Assembly (NCBI GenBank): GCA_013362725.1
Contig: JABFVP010000687.1
Location: 1 to 9,735, forward strand
Direction of reading: 5' to 3'
From: Cupriavidus sp.
GTDB lineage: Bacteria > Pseudomonadota > Gammaproteobacteria > Burkholderiales > Burkholderiaceae
DNA: 9,735 nucleotides
Shown: positions 1-5,730 of the stretch, piece by piece
Position numbering within the stretch: the stretch's first letter is position 1
Layout: every line of letters begins with the position of its first letter
Notes under the pieces: generated by a model
The model's database searches: none
Seen by the model: only the letters and a program-made list of their open reading frames with translations
Told to the model about the DNA's origin: nothing
Program-made: the position numbers and the translations under genes

Positions 1-27
1 GTAATACCGCAGGCAGTCTTGCCCGCC

Positions 28-50
28 GGCGCCTCCGGGACGGAGGCGCC
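28..50 (+). other. Perfect GC-rich hairpin at the end of the upstream transcript
   Basis: A 10-bp perfect inverted repeat (28-37 with 41-50) closes a GGA triloop. It has no T-run of its own and sits five bases before the A-run of the terminator hairpin at 56-87, so the two form a tandem pair at the 3' end of whatever is transcribed from the left. A likely role is protecting the 3' end or assisting termination; this is inference. A TAA lies at 2-4 and could be the stop codon of the upstream gene, but too little sequence is present to say. Confidence 0.6.
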
Positions 51-55
51 ACCAG

Positions 56-87
56 AAAACGGCTGGACCATGTCCAGCCGTTTTTTT
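56..87 (+). terminator. Rho-independent terminator, probably usable in both directions
   Basis: A 9-bp perfect stem (60-68 pairing with 72-80) encloses the triloop CAT and is followed at once by seven T (81-87). Four A (56-59) precede the stem, so the reverse strand also reads hairpin plus T-run. It ends the transcript entering from the left edge and separates it from the quinone oxidoreductase gene at 158. In related genomes the gene to the left is, as I recall, pnp; this cannot be confirmed here. Confidence 0.9.
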
Positions 88-157
88 GTTTACACTGCCG
101 GCAACCCTATCGAGCGCAAGCTCACACCGACCCGACAGAAGACAAGGAGCAGCAAGC

Positions 158-1162
158 ATGCAAGCCATCGAGATCCGCGAATACGGCGCCCCCGACGTCC
201 TCCAGCTGACCGAGCGCCCCGACCCGGTACCGGGCGCGGGCGAAGTCCTGATCCGCGTGGCTGCCGCCGGCGTCAACCGTCCCGACGTGTTCCAGCGCAC
301 CGGCAACTACCCGGTGCCGCCGGGCGCGTCCGACCTGCCCGGCCTGGAAGTGGCCGGCGTGGTGGTGGGCGGCGATCTCGGCCATGCCGACAACCGCTTC
401 GGCCTGAAGGCGGGTGACCGCGTCTGCGCGCTGGTGCAGGGCGGCGGCTACGCGCAGCTGTGCACCGCGCCGCTGGCGCAGGTCCTGCCCGCGCCGCAGG
501 GCCTGAGCGATATCGAGGCCGCAGCGCTGCCAGAGACCTTCTTCACCGTGTGGAGCAATGTGTTCGACCGCGGCTACCTGGGCCAGGGCCCGCGCGGCAA
601 GGACGAAACCCTGCTGATCCAGGGCGGCTCCAGCGGCATCGGCACCACCGCGATCCAGATCGCCAAGGCGCTGGGCTTCAAGGTCTTCGTCACCGCCGGC
701 ACCGATGAAAAGTGCAAGGCCTGCGAAGACCTCGGCGCCGATCGCGCCATCAACTACAAGACCCAGGACTTCGTTGCCGAAGTTGCCACGCTGACCGGCG
801 GCAAGGGTGTCGACGTGATCCTCGACATGGTCGCCGGCCCGTACCTGGCGCGCGAGCTCAAGTGCATCGCCGACGATGGCCGCATCGTCATCATCGCGCT
901 GCTGGGCGGCGCCAAGGCCGAGATCCCGCTGGGCGACATCCTGCGCCGGCGCATCACCGTGACCGGGTCGACGCTGCGTCCGCGCCCGGCATCGTTCAAG
1001 GGCAAGATTGCCGCCGCACTGCACGAGCAGGTGTGGCCGCTGCTGGCGGACGGCAAGATCAAGCCGGTGATCCACCAGGTGTTCCCGGCAGCGCAGGCGG
1101 CCGACGCGCACCGGCTGATGGAGTCCAGCGAGCATATCGGCAAGATCGTGCTGACCTGGTAA
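158..1162 (+). CDS. NAD(P)H:quinone oxidoreductase, PIG3 / zinc-independent MDR family
   Basis: The 334-residue product is a medium-chain dehydrogenase/reductase of the quinone oxidoreductase group, close to the PIG3 type, expected to reduce quinones with NAD(P)H in the cytoplasm. The N-terminal GroES-like domain (about 1-125) carries AGVNRPD (37-43) and PGLEVAG (61-67), and lacks the cysteine/histidine set of zinc alcohol dehydrogenases. The Rossmann domain has the nucleotide-binding glycine motif GGSSGIG (156-162). Length fits the family (about 325-335). The ATG at 158 is chosen because AAGGAG (144-149) lies 8 nt upstream; an in-frame TTG at 86 overlaps the terminator T-run and would add 24 unrelated residues. 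It is 81 nt upstream of tpiA on the same strand. The physiological substrate cannot be read from sequence. Confidence 0.93.
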   Translation: MQAIEIREYGAPDVLQLTERPDPVPGAGEVLIRVAAAGVNRPDVFQRTGNYPVPPGASDLPGLEVAGVVVGGDLGHADNRFGLKAGDRVCALVQGGGYAQLCTAPLAQVLPAPQGLSDIEAAALPETFFTVWSNVFDRGYLGQGPRGKDETLLIQGGSSGIGTTAIQIAKALGFKVFVTAGTDEKCKACEDLGADRAINYKTQDFVAEVATLTGGKGVDVILDMVAGPYLARELKCIADDGRIVIIALLGGAKAEIPLGDILRRRITVTGSTLRPRPASFKGKIAAALHEQVWPLLADGKIKPVIHQVFPAAQAADAHRLMESSEHIGKIVLTW

Positions 1163-1206
1163 ATCGGCGGGCGTACCGGCGGGCATAGCGCCTGGCCCCT
1201 GCCACA

Positions 1207-1219
1207 CGCTACAATAGCG
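1207..1219 (+). promoter_or_regulatory. Candidate -10 element of a tpiA promoter inside a small palindrome
   Basis: TACAAT (1210-1215) matches the sigma70 -10 consensus at five of six bases and lies 28 nt before the tpiA GTG. It sits in a short palindrome, CGCTA (1207-1211) CAA TAGCG (1215-1219). No convincing -35 hexamer is found 16-18 nt upstream (the region reads AGCGCC-like), so this would be a weak or activator-dependent promoter, or a chance match. Confidence 0.35.
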
Positions 1220-1243
1220 GGTTTGATTTGGGAGGGGCACCTC

Positions 1244-1987
1244 GTGAGACAAAAGCTCGTCATCGGCAATTGGAAGATGCACGGCAGCCTGGCTGCCAAC
1301 GCGGCACTGCTGGAAGCTATCCAGGCTGGCGCTGGTGTGACCGGCGCGACGCTGGCGGTCTGCGCGCCGTTCCCCTATCTTGCACAATGCCAGGCGCTGC
1401 TGAACGGCTCCAGGGTGGCCTGGGGTGCGCAGGACGTGTCGGCGGAGGCGCGCGGCGCCTTCACCGGCGAAGTGGCGGCATCCATGCTGGGCGAGTTCGG
1501 CTGCACCTATGTGCTGGTCGGCCACTCCGAGCGCCGCACCTACCATGGCGAGACCGACCAGGCCGTGGCGGCCAAGGCGCTGCGGGCGCTCGAGTTCGGC
1601 ATCGTCCCCGTGGTGTGCGTGGGCGAGACCCTGGCCCAGCGCGAGGCGGGCGAGACCGAGGCCGTGGTCGGCCGGCAGCTGCAGGCGGTGCTGGAAGCGC
1701 TGACGGTGGAGCAGCTGGGCCGCGTGGTGCTGGCCTATGAGCCGGTGTGGGCCATCGGCACCGGCAAGACCGCCACCAGCGCGCAGGCGCAGGCGGTGCA
1801 TGCGTTCCTGCGCGGCCAGGTCGCCGCGCGCGATGCGGGCGTGGCCCAGCGCATGGCAATCCTGTACGGCGGCAGCGTCAAGCCCGACAATGCAGCCGAG
1901 CTGTTTTCGATGACCGATATCGACGGGGGCCTGATTGGCGGGGCCTCGCTCAAGTCGGAAGATTTTCTCGCGATCGGCACCGCCTGA
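1244..1987 (+). CDS. tpiA: Triosephosphate isomerase
   Basis: The 247-residue protein interconverts dihydroxyacetone phosphate and glyceraldehyde 3-phosphate in glycolysis and gluconeogenesis, as a cytosolic TIM-barrel dimer. Active-site residues are all present: N9 and K11 in GNWKM, the electrophilic H94 in GHSERR, and the base E166 in YEPVWAIGTGK, which also forms the mobile loop 6. Phosphate-binding loops are YGGSV (208-212) and LIGGAS (230-235). The start is a GTG at 1244: GGAGG (1231-1235) lies 8 nt upstream and the product then begins MRQKLVIGNWKM, the usual length for the family. A TTG at 1223 in the same frame would place the Shine-Dalgarno inside the gene. It lies between the quinone oxidoreductase gene and secG, with 51 nt before secG. 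Confidence 0.97.
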   Translation: MRQKLVIGNWKMHGSLAANAALLEAIQAGAGVTGATLAVCAPFPYLAQCQALLNGSRVAWGAQDVSAEARGAFTGEVAASMLGEFGCTYVLVGHSERRTYHGETDQAVAAKALRALEFGIVPVVCVGETLAQREAGETEAVVGRQLQAVLEALTVEQLGRVVLAYEPVWAIGTGKTATSAQAQAVHAFLRGQVAARDAGVAQRMAILYGGSVKPDNAAELFSMTDIDGGLIGGASLKSEDFLAIGTA

Positions 1988-2038
1988 ATGCCGGCCGTTC
2001 CGATCGACCGATCAGGCAAGTAAGCTTATTTAAATCAA

Positions 2039-2401
2039 ATGGCAATCTTCAAGACTTTGTTGGTGGTGCTGCAGGTGTTGTCGGCGCTGGGCGTAATCGG
2101 CCTGGTGCTGATCCAGCATGGCAAGGGCGCCGATGTGGGCGCGGCCTTCGGCTCGGGCGCCTCCGGCAGCCTGTTCGGCGCCACCGGCTCGGCAAACTTC
2201 CTGTCGCGCACCACCGCCGTGCTGGCCACGCTGTTCTTCGTCTGCACGCTGGCGCTGACGCTGCTGGGCAACTACAAGCCCGCTGCGTCGCTGGGTGTGA
2301 TGGGCGCCGCCCCGGCCTCGGCGCCCGCCACGGCTGGCGCATCGGCCCCGGCCGCTGCTGCAGACGCTTCTGCGCCCGCAGCTCCCGCTGTACCGACATA
2401 A
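2039..2401 (+). CDS. secG: Sec translocon subunit SecG
   Basis: The 120-residue inner-membrane protein is the accessory subunit of the SecYEG channel and helps SecA-driven export. Two hydrophobic helices are visible, about 4-25 and 58-77. They flank the conserved cytoplasmic loop VLIQHGKGADVGAAFG (23-38) and the glycine/serine-rich stretch to residue 56, which identify the family. The C-terminal tail (about 82-120) is low-complexity Ala/Pro/Ser, as in other betaproteobacterial SecG. The ATG at 2039 is the only sensible start; the leader is AT-rich (TTATTTAAATCAA) and has no clear Shine-Dalgarno, the nearest AGG being more than 20 nt away. It follows tpiA by 51 nt and may be translated from the same message. 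Confidence 0.95.
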   Translation: MAIFKTLLVVLQVLSALGVIGLVLIQHGKGADVGAAFGSGASGSLFGATGSANFLSRTTAVLATLFFVCTLALTLLGNYKPAASLGVMGAAPASAPATAGASAPAAAADASAPAAPAVPT

Positions 2402-2436
2402 TCCGATTGCCTTGCGGCGGATTCCTGAGTTTTTTT
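2401..2436 (+). terminator. Weak intrinsic terminator candidate after secG
   Basis: A 5-bp stem (2401-2405 with 2418-2422) overlaps the last base of the secG stop codon. It is followed, after a 7-nt spacer, by seven T (2430-2436). The stem is short, has a 12-nt loop and does not abut the T-run, so termination would be poor or partial. The position, just before the promoter at 2448, makes it the natural end of the tpiA-secG transcript. Confidence 0.35.
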
Positions 2437-2447
2437 GCAGTTGTGCG

Positions 2448-2477
2448 TTGAACAAAGCAAGAAATTTGGGTTAGAAT
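2448..2477 (+). promoter_or_regulatory. Sigma70-type promoter for tRNA-Leu and probably the nuo operon
   Basis: TTGAAC (2448-2453) and TAGAAT (2472-2477) are separated by 18 nt; the -10 matches consensus at five of six bases and the -35 at four of six. Transcription should start near 2484, about 105 nt before the mature tRNA. It lies in the first AT-richer stretch after secG. No other promoter with both elements is visible between here and nuoA. Confidence 0.65.
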
Positions 2478-2483
2478 GCAAGG

Positions 2484-2588
2484 CTTGAAACGATTCCCCA
2501 GCGATGGGTTCCGCGCAAAGACGAAAGCCTTTGTAACGGAACTGAAGGGCCTGAAAACCCGGCGCCAGGCAATATTGTTTCTCCCCCA
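2484..2588 (+). other. Structured 5' leader upstream of tRNA-Leu
   Basis: This stretch between the predicted transcription start and the tRNA has no credible ORF but several nested inverted repeats. CCCA (2497-2500) and TGGG (2505-2508) close a GCGA tetraloop of the GNRA class. TTCCG (2509-2513) pairs with CGGAA (2537-2541) around an inner CAAAG (2516-2520) / CTTTG (2529-2533) stem. GCCTG (2549-2553) can pair with CAGGC (2566-2570). A competing pairing joins AAGGCTT (2480-2486) with AAGCCTT (2525-2531). It is probably the RNase P-removed leader of the tRNA precursor; whether the fold has a function is unknown. Confidence 0.4.
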
Positions 2589-2673
2589 GCCGACGTGGTG
2601 AAATTGGTAGACACGCTATCTTGAGGGGGTAGTGGCGAAAGCTGTGCGAGTTCGAGTCTCGCCGTCGGCACCA
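2589..2673 (+). tRNA. tRNA-Leu, anticodon GAG
   Basis: This is an 85-nt class II tRNA with encoded CCA. The acceptor stem GCCGACG (2589-2595) pairs perfectly with CGTCGGC (2663-2669), followed by discriminator A2670 and CCA (2671-2673). The D stem is GTG/CAC (2598-2600, 2612-2614). The anticodon stem CTATC/GGTAG (2616-2620, 2628-2632) holds the loop TTGAGGG with anticodon GAG at 2623-2625, reading CUC and CUU. A long variable arm (2633-2645) with a GAAA loop and the T arm GCGAG-TTCGAGT-CTCGC (2646-2662) complete it. The long variable arm and discriminator A are as expected for leucine. It lies 166 nt upstream of nuoA on the same strand with no terminator between. Confidence 0.97.
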
Positions 2674-2839
2674 AACAACTTGATCGGAGTCCCTGGCCGG
2701 GCAATGCACCCGCGCATGGGGCTCCGGCAGTCCGCAAGGCGGCGCGCCATGATTCTCGTGGCTTAGCGCCTGGGGTGGGCAACAGGACGCCGCTTCAGCT
2801 GGTGCTGTTGACAACATTCCAGATAAGGCTGGCCGTACC
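2674..2839 (+). other. Folded spacer between tRNA-Leu and nuoA (nuo 5' untranslated region)
   Basis: No ORF is supported here. Two inverted repeats stand out. CGGAGTCCC (2685-2693) pairs with GGGGCTCCG (2718-2726) over 9 bp with one G-U, enclosing an inner CGGG/CCCG stem (2698-2701, 2709-2712). CAACAG (2780-2785) pairs with CTGTTG (2805-2810), extended by a 4-bp inner helix (2788-2791 with 2801-2804). Neither is followed by a T-run, so they are not intrinsic terminators, and transcription from 2448 can continue into nuoA. AAGG at 2825-2828 is the only Shine-Dalgarno-like sequence before nuoA. Confidence 0.45.
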
Positions 2840-3199
2840 TTGAATCTCGAAGCCTACTTCCCCGTTCTCATCTTCATCATCTTCGGTGTCGTGCTTGGCG
2901 TGGCACTGATGTCGATCGGTCGGATCCTCGGTCCGAACAAGCCCGATCCGGCGAAGCTGTCTCCTTACGAGTGCGGCTTCGAAGCGTTCGAGGACGCGCG
3001 CATGAAGTTCGACGTGCGCTACTACCTCATCGCCATCCTGTTTATCCTGTTCGATCTCGAAACCGCCTTCCTGTTTCCGTGGGGTGTTGCCCTGAAGGAT
3101 ATCGGCTGGCCGGGTTTCATCGCCATGGGCGTGTTTCTGCTGGAATTCATCGTGGGCTTCGTCTACATCTGGAAAAAGGGCGCGCTCGATTGGGAGTGA
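2840..3199 (+). CDS. nuoA: NADH-quinone oxidoreductase subunit A
   Basis: NuoA (119 residues) is a small membrane-arm subunit of complex I, homologous to mitochondrial ND3, lying near the quinone cavity. Three transmembrane helices are visible, about 8-30, 62-85 and 91-111. Family signatures are YECGFE (43-48) in the first cytoplasmic loop, including the conserved C45, and FDLETAFLFPW (71-81) with acidic D72 and E74; E102 lies in the third helix. The start is a TTG at 2840: no ATG or GTG lies upstream in frame without a stop, the first downstream methionine (residue 24) is inside helix 1, and AAGG (2825-2828) lies 11 nt upstream. The product then begins MNLEAYFPV, as in relatives. It is the first nuo gene; nuoB follows after 6 nt. 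Confidence 0.95.
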   Translation: MNLEAYFPVLIFIIFGVVLGVALMSIGRILGPNKPDPAKLSPYECGFEAFEDARMKFDVRYYLIAILFILFDLETAFLFPWGVALKDIGWPGFIAMGVFLLEFIVGFVYIWKKGALDWE

Positions 3200-3205
3200 T
3201 GTGAA

Positions 3206-3688
3206 ATGGCAATCGAAGGCGTTCTCAACGAAGGCTTTGTCACGACTACCGCTGACAAGCTTATCAACTGGACCCGCACCGGGTCGCTGTGGCCGATGAC
3301 CTTCGGCCTGGCCTGCTGTGCCGTGGAAATGATGCATGCCGGCGCCGCGCGCTACGACATGGACCGCTTCGGCGTGATCTTCCGCCCGTCGCCGCGCCAG
3401 TCGGACGTGATGATCGTGGCCGGCACGCTGTGCAACAAGATGGCCCCCGCGCTGCGCAAGGTCTATGACCAGATGGCGGAACCGCGCTGGGTGATCTCGA
3501 TGGGCTCGTGCGCCAACGGCGGCGGCTACTACCACTATTCGTATTCGGTGGTGCGTGGCTGCGACCGCATCGTGCCGGTGGATATCTACGTGCCGGGCTG
3601 CCCGCCGACGGCCGAGGCGCTGATCTACGGCGTGATCCAGCTGCAGAACAAGATCAAGCGTACCAACACCATCGCGCGCAAGGGCTGA
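3206..3688 (+). CDS. nuoB: NADH-quinone oxidoreductase subunit B (cluster N2)
   Basis: NuoB (160 residues, homologous to PSST) is the connecting-module subunit that holds [4Fe-4S] cluster N2, the last carrier before quinone. The ligands are visible: the tandem C37-C38 in GLACCAVEMM, C102 in MGSCANGGG and C132 in VPGCPP. Its fold derives from the small subunit of [NiFe] hydrogenases. Full length for the family. The ATG at 3206 has GGGAG (3192-3196) 9 nt upstream, inside the end of nuoA, consistent with coupled translation. nuoC starts one base after its stop. Confidence 0.98.
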   Translation: MAIEGVLNEGFVTTTADKLINWTRTGSLWPMTFGLACCAVEMMHAGAARYDMDRFGVIFRPSPRQSDVMIVAGTLCNKMAPALRKVYDQMAEPRWVISMGSCANGGGYYHYSYSVVRGCDRIVPVDIYVPGCPPTAEALIYGVIQLQNKIKRTNTIARKG

Positions 3689-3689
3689 A

Positions 3690-4289
3690 ATGGCGAAGCT
3701 CGATACCCTGAAGGCCGCGCTCGAGAAGGCTCTCGGCAAGCGCGTGCAGAAACTGGTCGAGGCGACCGGCGAACTGACGCTGGTGGTCAAGGCCGACGAC
3801 TACCTCGAAGTGGCGCAGATCCTGCGCGACGATCCCTCGCTGCGCTTCGAGCAGCTGATCGACCTGTGCGGCGTCGATTATTCCGAATATGGCGACGGCG
3901 CGTGGGACGGCCTGCGCTTTGCCGCGGTGTCGCAGCTGCTGTCGGTCACGCACAACTGGCGCCTGCGCCTGCGCGCCTTCGCGCCGGATGACGATTTCCC
4001 GGTGCTGCCGTCGCTGATCAATGTGTGGAACTCGGTCAACTGGTTCGAGCGCGAGGCCTTCGATTTCTACGGCATCGTGTTCGACGGCCATCCGGACCTG
4101 CGCCGCATCCTGACCGACTACGGTTTCGTCGGCCACCCGTTCCGCAAGGACTTCCCGGTTTCCGGCTTCGTCGAGATGCGCTACGACCCCGACCAGAAGC
4201 GGGTCATCTACCAGCCGGTCACGATCGAGCCGCGCGAAATCACGCCGCGCGTGATCCGCGAGGACAAGTACGGCGGCGTGGAGTACTGA
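3690..4289 (+). CDS. nuoC: NADH-quinone oxidoreductase subunit C
   Basis: NuoC (199 residues, homologous to the mitochondrial 30-kDa subunit) is a cofactor-free subunit of the connecting module that packs against NuoD. The signature block runs from W118 to P156, including WFEREAFDFYGI (118-129) and the HPFRKDFP end (149-156). Unlike the fused NuoCD of E. coli, it is a separate protein from NuoD, with 9 nt between the genes. The ATG at 3690 has AAGGG (3680-3684) 5 nt upstream, inside nuoB, and starts one base after the nuoB stop, so the two are probably translationally coupled. Confidence 0.98.
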   Translation: MAKLDTLKAALEKALGKRVQKLVEATGELTLVVKADDYLEVAQILRDDPSLRFEQLIDLCGVDYSEYGDGAWDGLRFAAVSQLLSVTHNWRLRLRAFAPDDDFPVLPSLINVWNSVNWFEREAFDFYGIVFDGHPDLRRILTDYGFVGHPFRKDFPVSGFVEMRYDPDQKRVIYQPVTIEPREITPRVIREDKYGGVEY

Positions 4290-4298
4290 GAACGCGTC

Positions 4299-5552
4299 AT
4301 GGCAGATATCAAGAATTACACCCTGAACTTCGGCCCGCAGCACCCGGCCGCGCACGGCGTGCTGCGCCTGGTGCTGGAACTGGACGGCGAAGTCATCCAG
4401 CGCGCCGACCCGCATATCGGCCTGCTGCACCGTGCCACCGAGAAGCTGGCCGAGCAGAAGACCTGGATCCAGAGCGTGCCGTACATGGACCGCCTCGACT
4501 ACGTGTCGATGATGGTCAACGAGCACGCCTACGTGATGGCGATCGAGCGGCTGCTGGGCCTCGAGGTGCCGGTGCGCGCGCAGTACATCCGGGTGATGTT
4601 CGACGAGATCACGCGCCTGCTGAACCACCTGATGTGGATCGGCTCGCACGCGCTCGACGTCGGCGCGATGGCGGTGTTCCTGTACGCCTTCCGCGAACGC
4701 GAGGACATGTTCGACATGTACGAGGCGGTGTCGGGCGCGCGCATGCACGCGGCCTACTACCGTCCGGGCGGCGTGTACCGCGACCTGCCTGACACGATGC
4801 CGCAATATCGTGCGTCCAAGGTGCACAACGAGCGCGCCATCAAGGCCATGAACGAAGCCCGTTCGGGCTCGCTGCTGGACTTCATCGAGGACTTCACCAA
4901 CCGGTTCCCGAAGTACGTCGACGAATACGAGACGCTGCTGACCGACAACCGGATCTGGAAGCAGCGCCTGGTGGACATCGGCGTGGTCAGCCCGGAGCGT
5001 GCGCTGCAGATGGGCTTTACCGGCCCGATGCTGCGCGGCTCGGGCATTGCGTGGGACCTGCGCAAGAAGCAGCCGTACGAGGTGTACGACAAGCTGGACT
5101 TCGACGTGCCGGTGGGCGTGGGCGGCGACTGCTACGCGCGCTATCTGGTGCGCGTGGAAGAGATGCGCCAGTCCAACCGCATCATCAGGCAGTGCGTGGA
5201 CTGGCTGCGCCGCAACCCGGGCCCGGTGATCACCGAGAACCACAAGGTGGCGCCGCCCTCGCGCGTGGACATGAAGTCCAACATGGAAGAACTGATCCAC
5301 CACTTCAAGCTGTTCACCGAAGGCATGCACGTGCCCGAAGGCGAAGCGTACGCAGCGGTGGAACACCCCAAGGGCGAGTTCGGCATCTACGCGATCTCGG
5401 ACGGCGCGAACAAGCCGTACCGCCTGAAGATCCGGGCGCCCGGCTTCCCGCACCTGGCCGCGCTGGACGAAATGGCCAAGGGACACATGATTGCTGACGC
5501 GGTAACGATCATCGGCACGCAAGACATCGTCTTCGGCGAGATCGACCGCTAA
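4299..5552 (+). CDS. nuoD: NADH-quinone oxidoreductase subunit D (quinone site)
   Basis: NuoD (417 residues, homologous to the 49-kDa subunit and to the large subunit of [NiFe] hydrogenases) forms the quinone-reduction site with NuoB. GPQHPAAHG (12-20) is the conserved N-terminal loop with the quinone-site histidine, and RLDY (65-68) carries a conserved tyrosine of the pocket. The hydrogenase-type CxxC metal ligands are absent, as expected for complex I. The C terminus ends at the family-typical FGEIDR. Full length. The ATG at 4299 has only a weak Shine-Dalgarno-like GAGAA (4288-4292). It is followed by an unusually long 178-nt gap before nuoE. Confidence 0.98.
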   Translation: MADIKNYTLNFGPQHPAAHGVLRLVLELDGEVIQRADPHIGLLHRATEKLAEQKTWIQSVPYMDRLDYVSMMVNEHAYVMAIERLLGLEVPVRAQYIRVMFDEITRLLNHLMWIGSHALDVGAMAVFLYAFREREDMFDMYEAVSGARMHAAYYRPGGVYRDLPDTMPQYRASKVHNERAIKAMNEARSGSLLDFIEDFTNRFPKYVDEYETLLTDNRIWKQRLVDIGVVSPERALQMGFTGPMLRGSGIAWDLRKKQPYEVYDKLDFDVPVGVGGDCYARYLVRVEEMRQSNRIIRQCVDWLRRNPGPVITENHKVAPPSRVDMKSNMEELIHHFKLFTEGMHVPEGEAYAAVEHPKGEFGIYAISDGANKPYRLKIRAPGFPHLAALDEMAKGHMIADAVTIIGTQDIVFGEIDR

Positions 5553-5730
5553 TCACGGACCGCCGGCCCGGACGACGATCCGGGCGCTTTCCGAGGGGCT
5601 CCGCCGGGCGGAGCGGCCCGGAAGACCCGCGGCGGACCGGCACGGCCTCAGGCCCGCCGGCGGAACGGCAGCGACGGCTGCAAACCTGCGGAGAGACGCC
5701 CGGTGGCGCTGTCTCCGGCGTTTTACTGCA
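5553..5730 (+). other. 178-nt GC-rich hairpin-rich spacer between nuoD and nuoE
   Basis: No gene is supported here. Three hairpins stand out: GCCCGGA/TCCGGGC (5566-5572, 5579-5585; 6-nt loop), GCTCCGC/GCGGAGC (5598-5604, 5608-5614; triloop CGG), and CGGAGA/TCTCCG (5689-5694, 5712-5717) with an inner CGCC/GGCG helix (5697-5700, 5705-5708) and CGGT loop. The last ends 13 nt before the nuoE ATG and is followed by only four T (5721-5724), so a terminator is unlikely but attenuation or RNA processing is possible. The only GGAG-type sequence (5690-5693) lies in the stem, about 37 nt from the start codon. Confidence 0.6.

Noticed and set aside
89..113. TTTACA ... TATCGA as a promoter for the quinone oxidoreductase gene
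   Set aside because: Spacing is only 13 nt and the -10 is poor; the -35 overlaps the region just after the terminator. A promoter must exist near here or upstream, but this pair does not support it.
623..643. GGSSGIG instead of a GGASGVG-type glycine motif in the quinone oxidoreductase
   Set aside because: A conservative variant common in this family; it does not suggest a changed function.
1165..1184. Direct repeat CGGCGGGC at 1165-1172 and 1177-1184
   Set aside because: Too short and too close to base composition expectation in GC-rich DNA to be meaningful.
122..1801. 559-codon open frame on the - strand opposite the quinone oxidoreductase and tpiA
   Set aside because: Spans two genuine + strand genes and their spacer; low-complexity His/Gln/Arg/Ala composition typical of antisense frames in GC-rich DNA.
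2808..2813. Perfect -35 hexamer TTGACA upstream of nuoA
   Set aside because: Nothing resembling a -10 lies 15-19 nt downstream (the bases are GGCCGT-like), and the hexamer is part of the hairpin at 2780-2810.
3654..5522. 622-codon open frame on the - strand opposite nuoC and nuoD
   Set aside because: Antisense shadow of two clear genes; composition is His/Arg/Val-rich and shows no domain or ribosome binding site.
5689..5724. Hairpin plus TTTT before nuoE as an intrinsic terminator
   Set aside because: Only four T follow, after a 3-nt gap, and termination here would separate nuoE-G from the operon with no promoter visible between it and nuoE.
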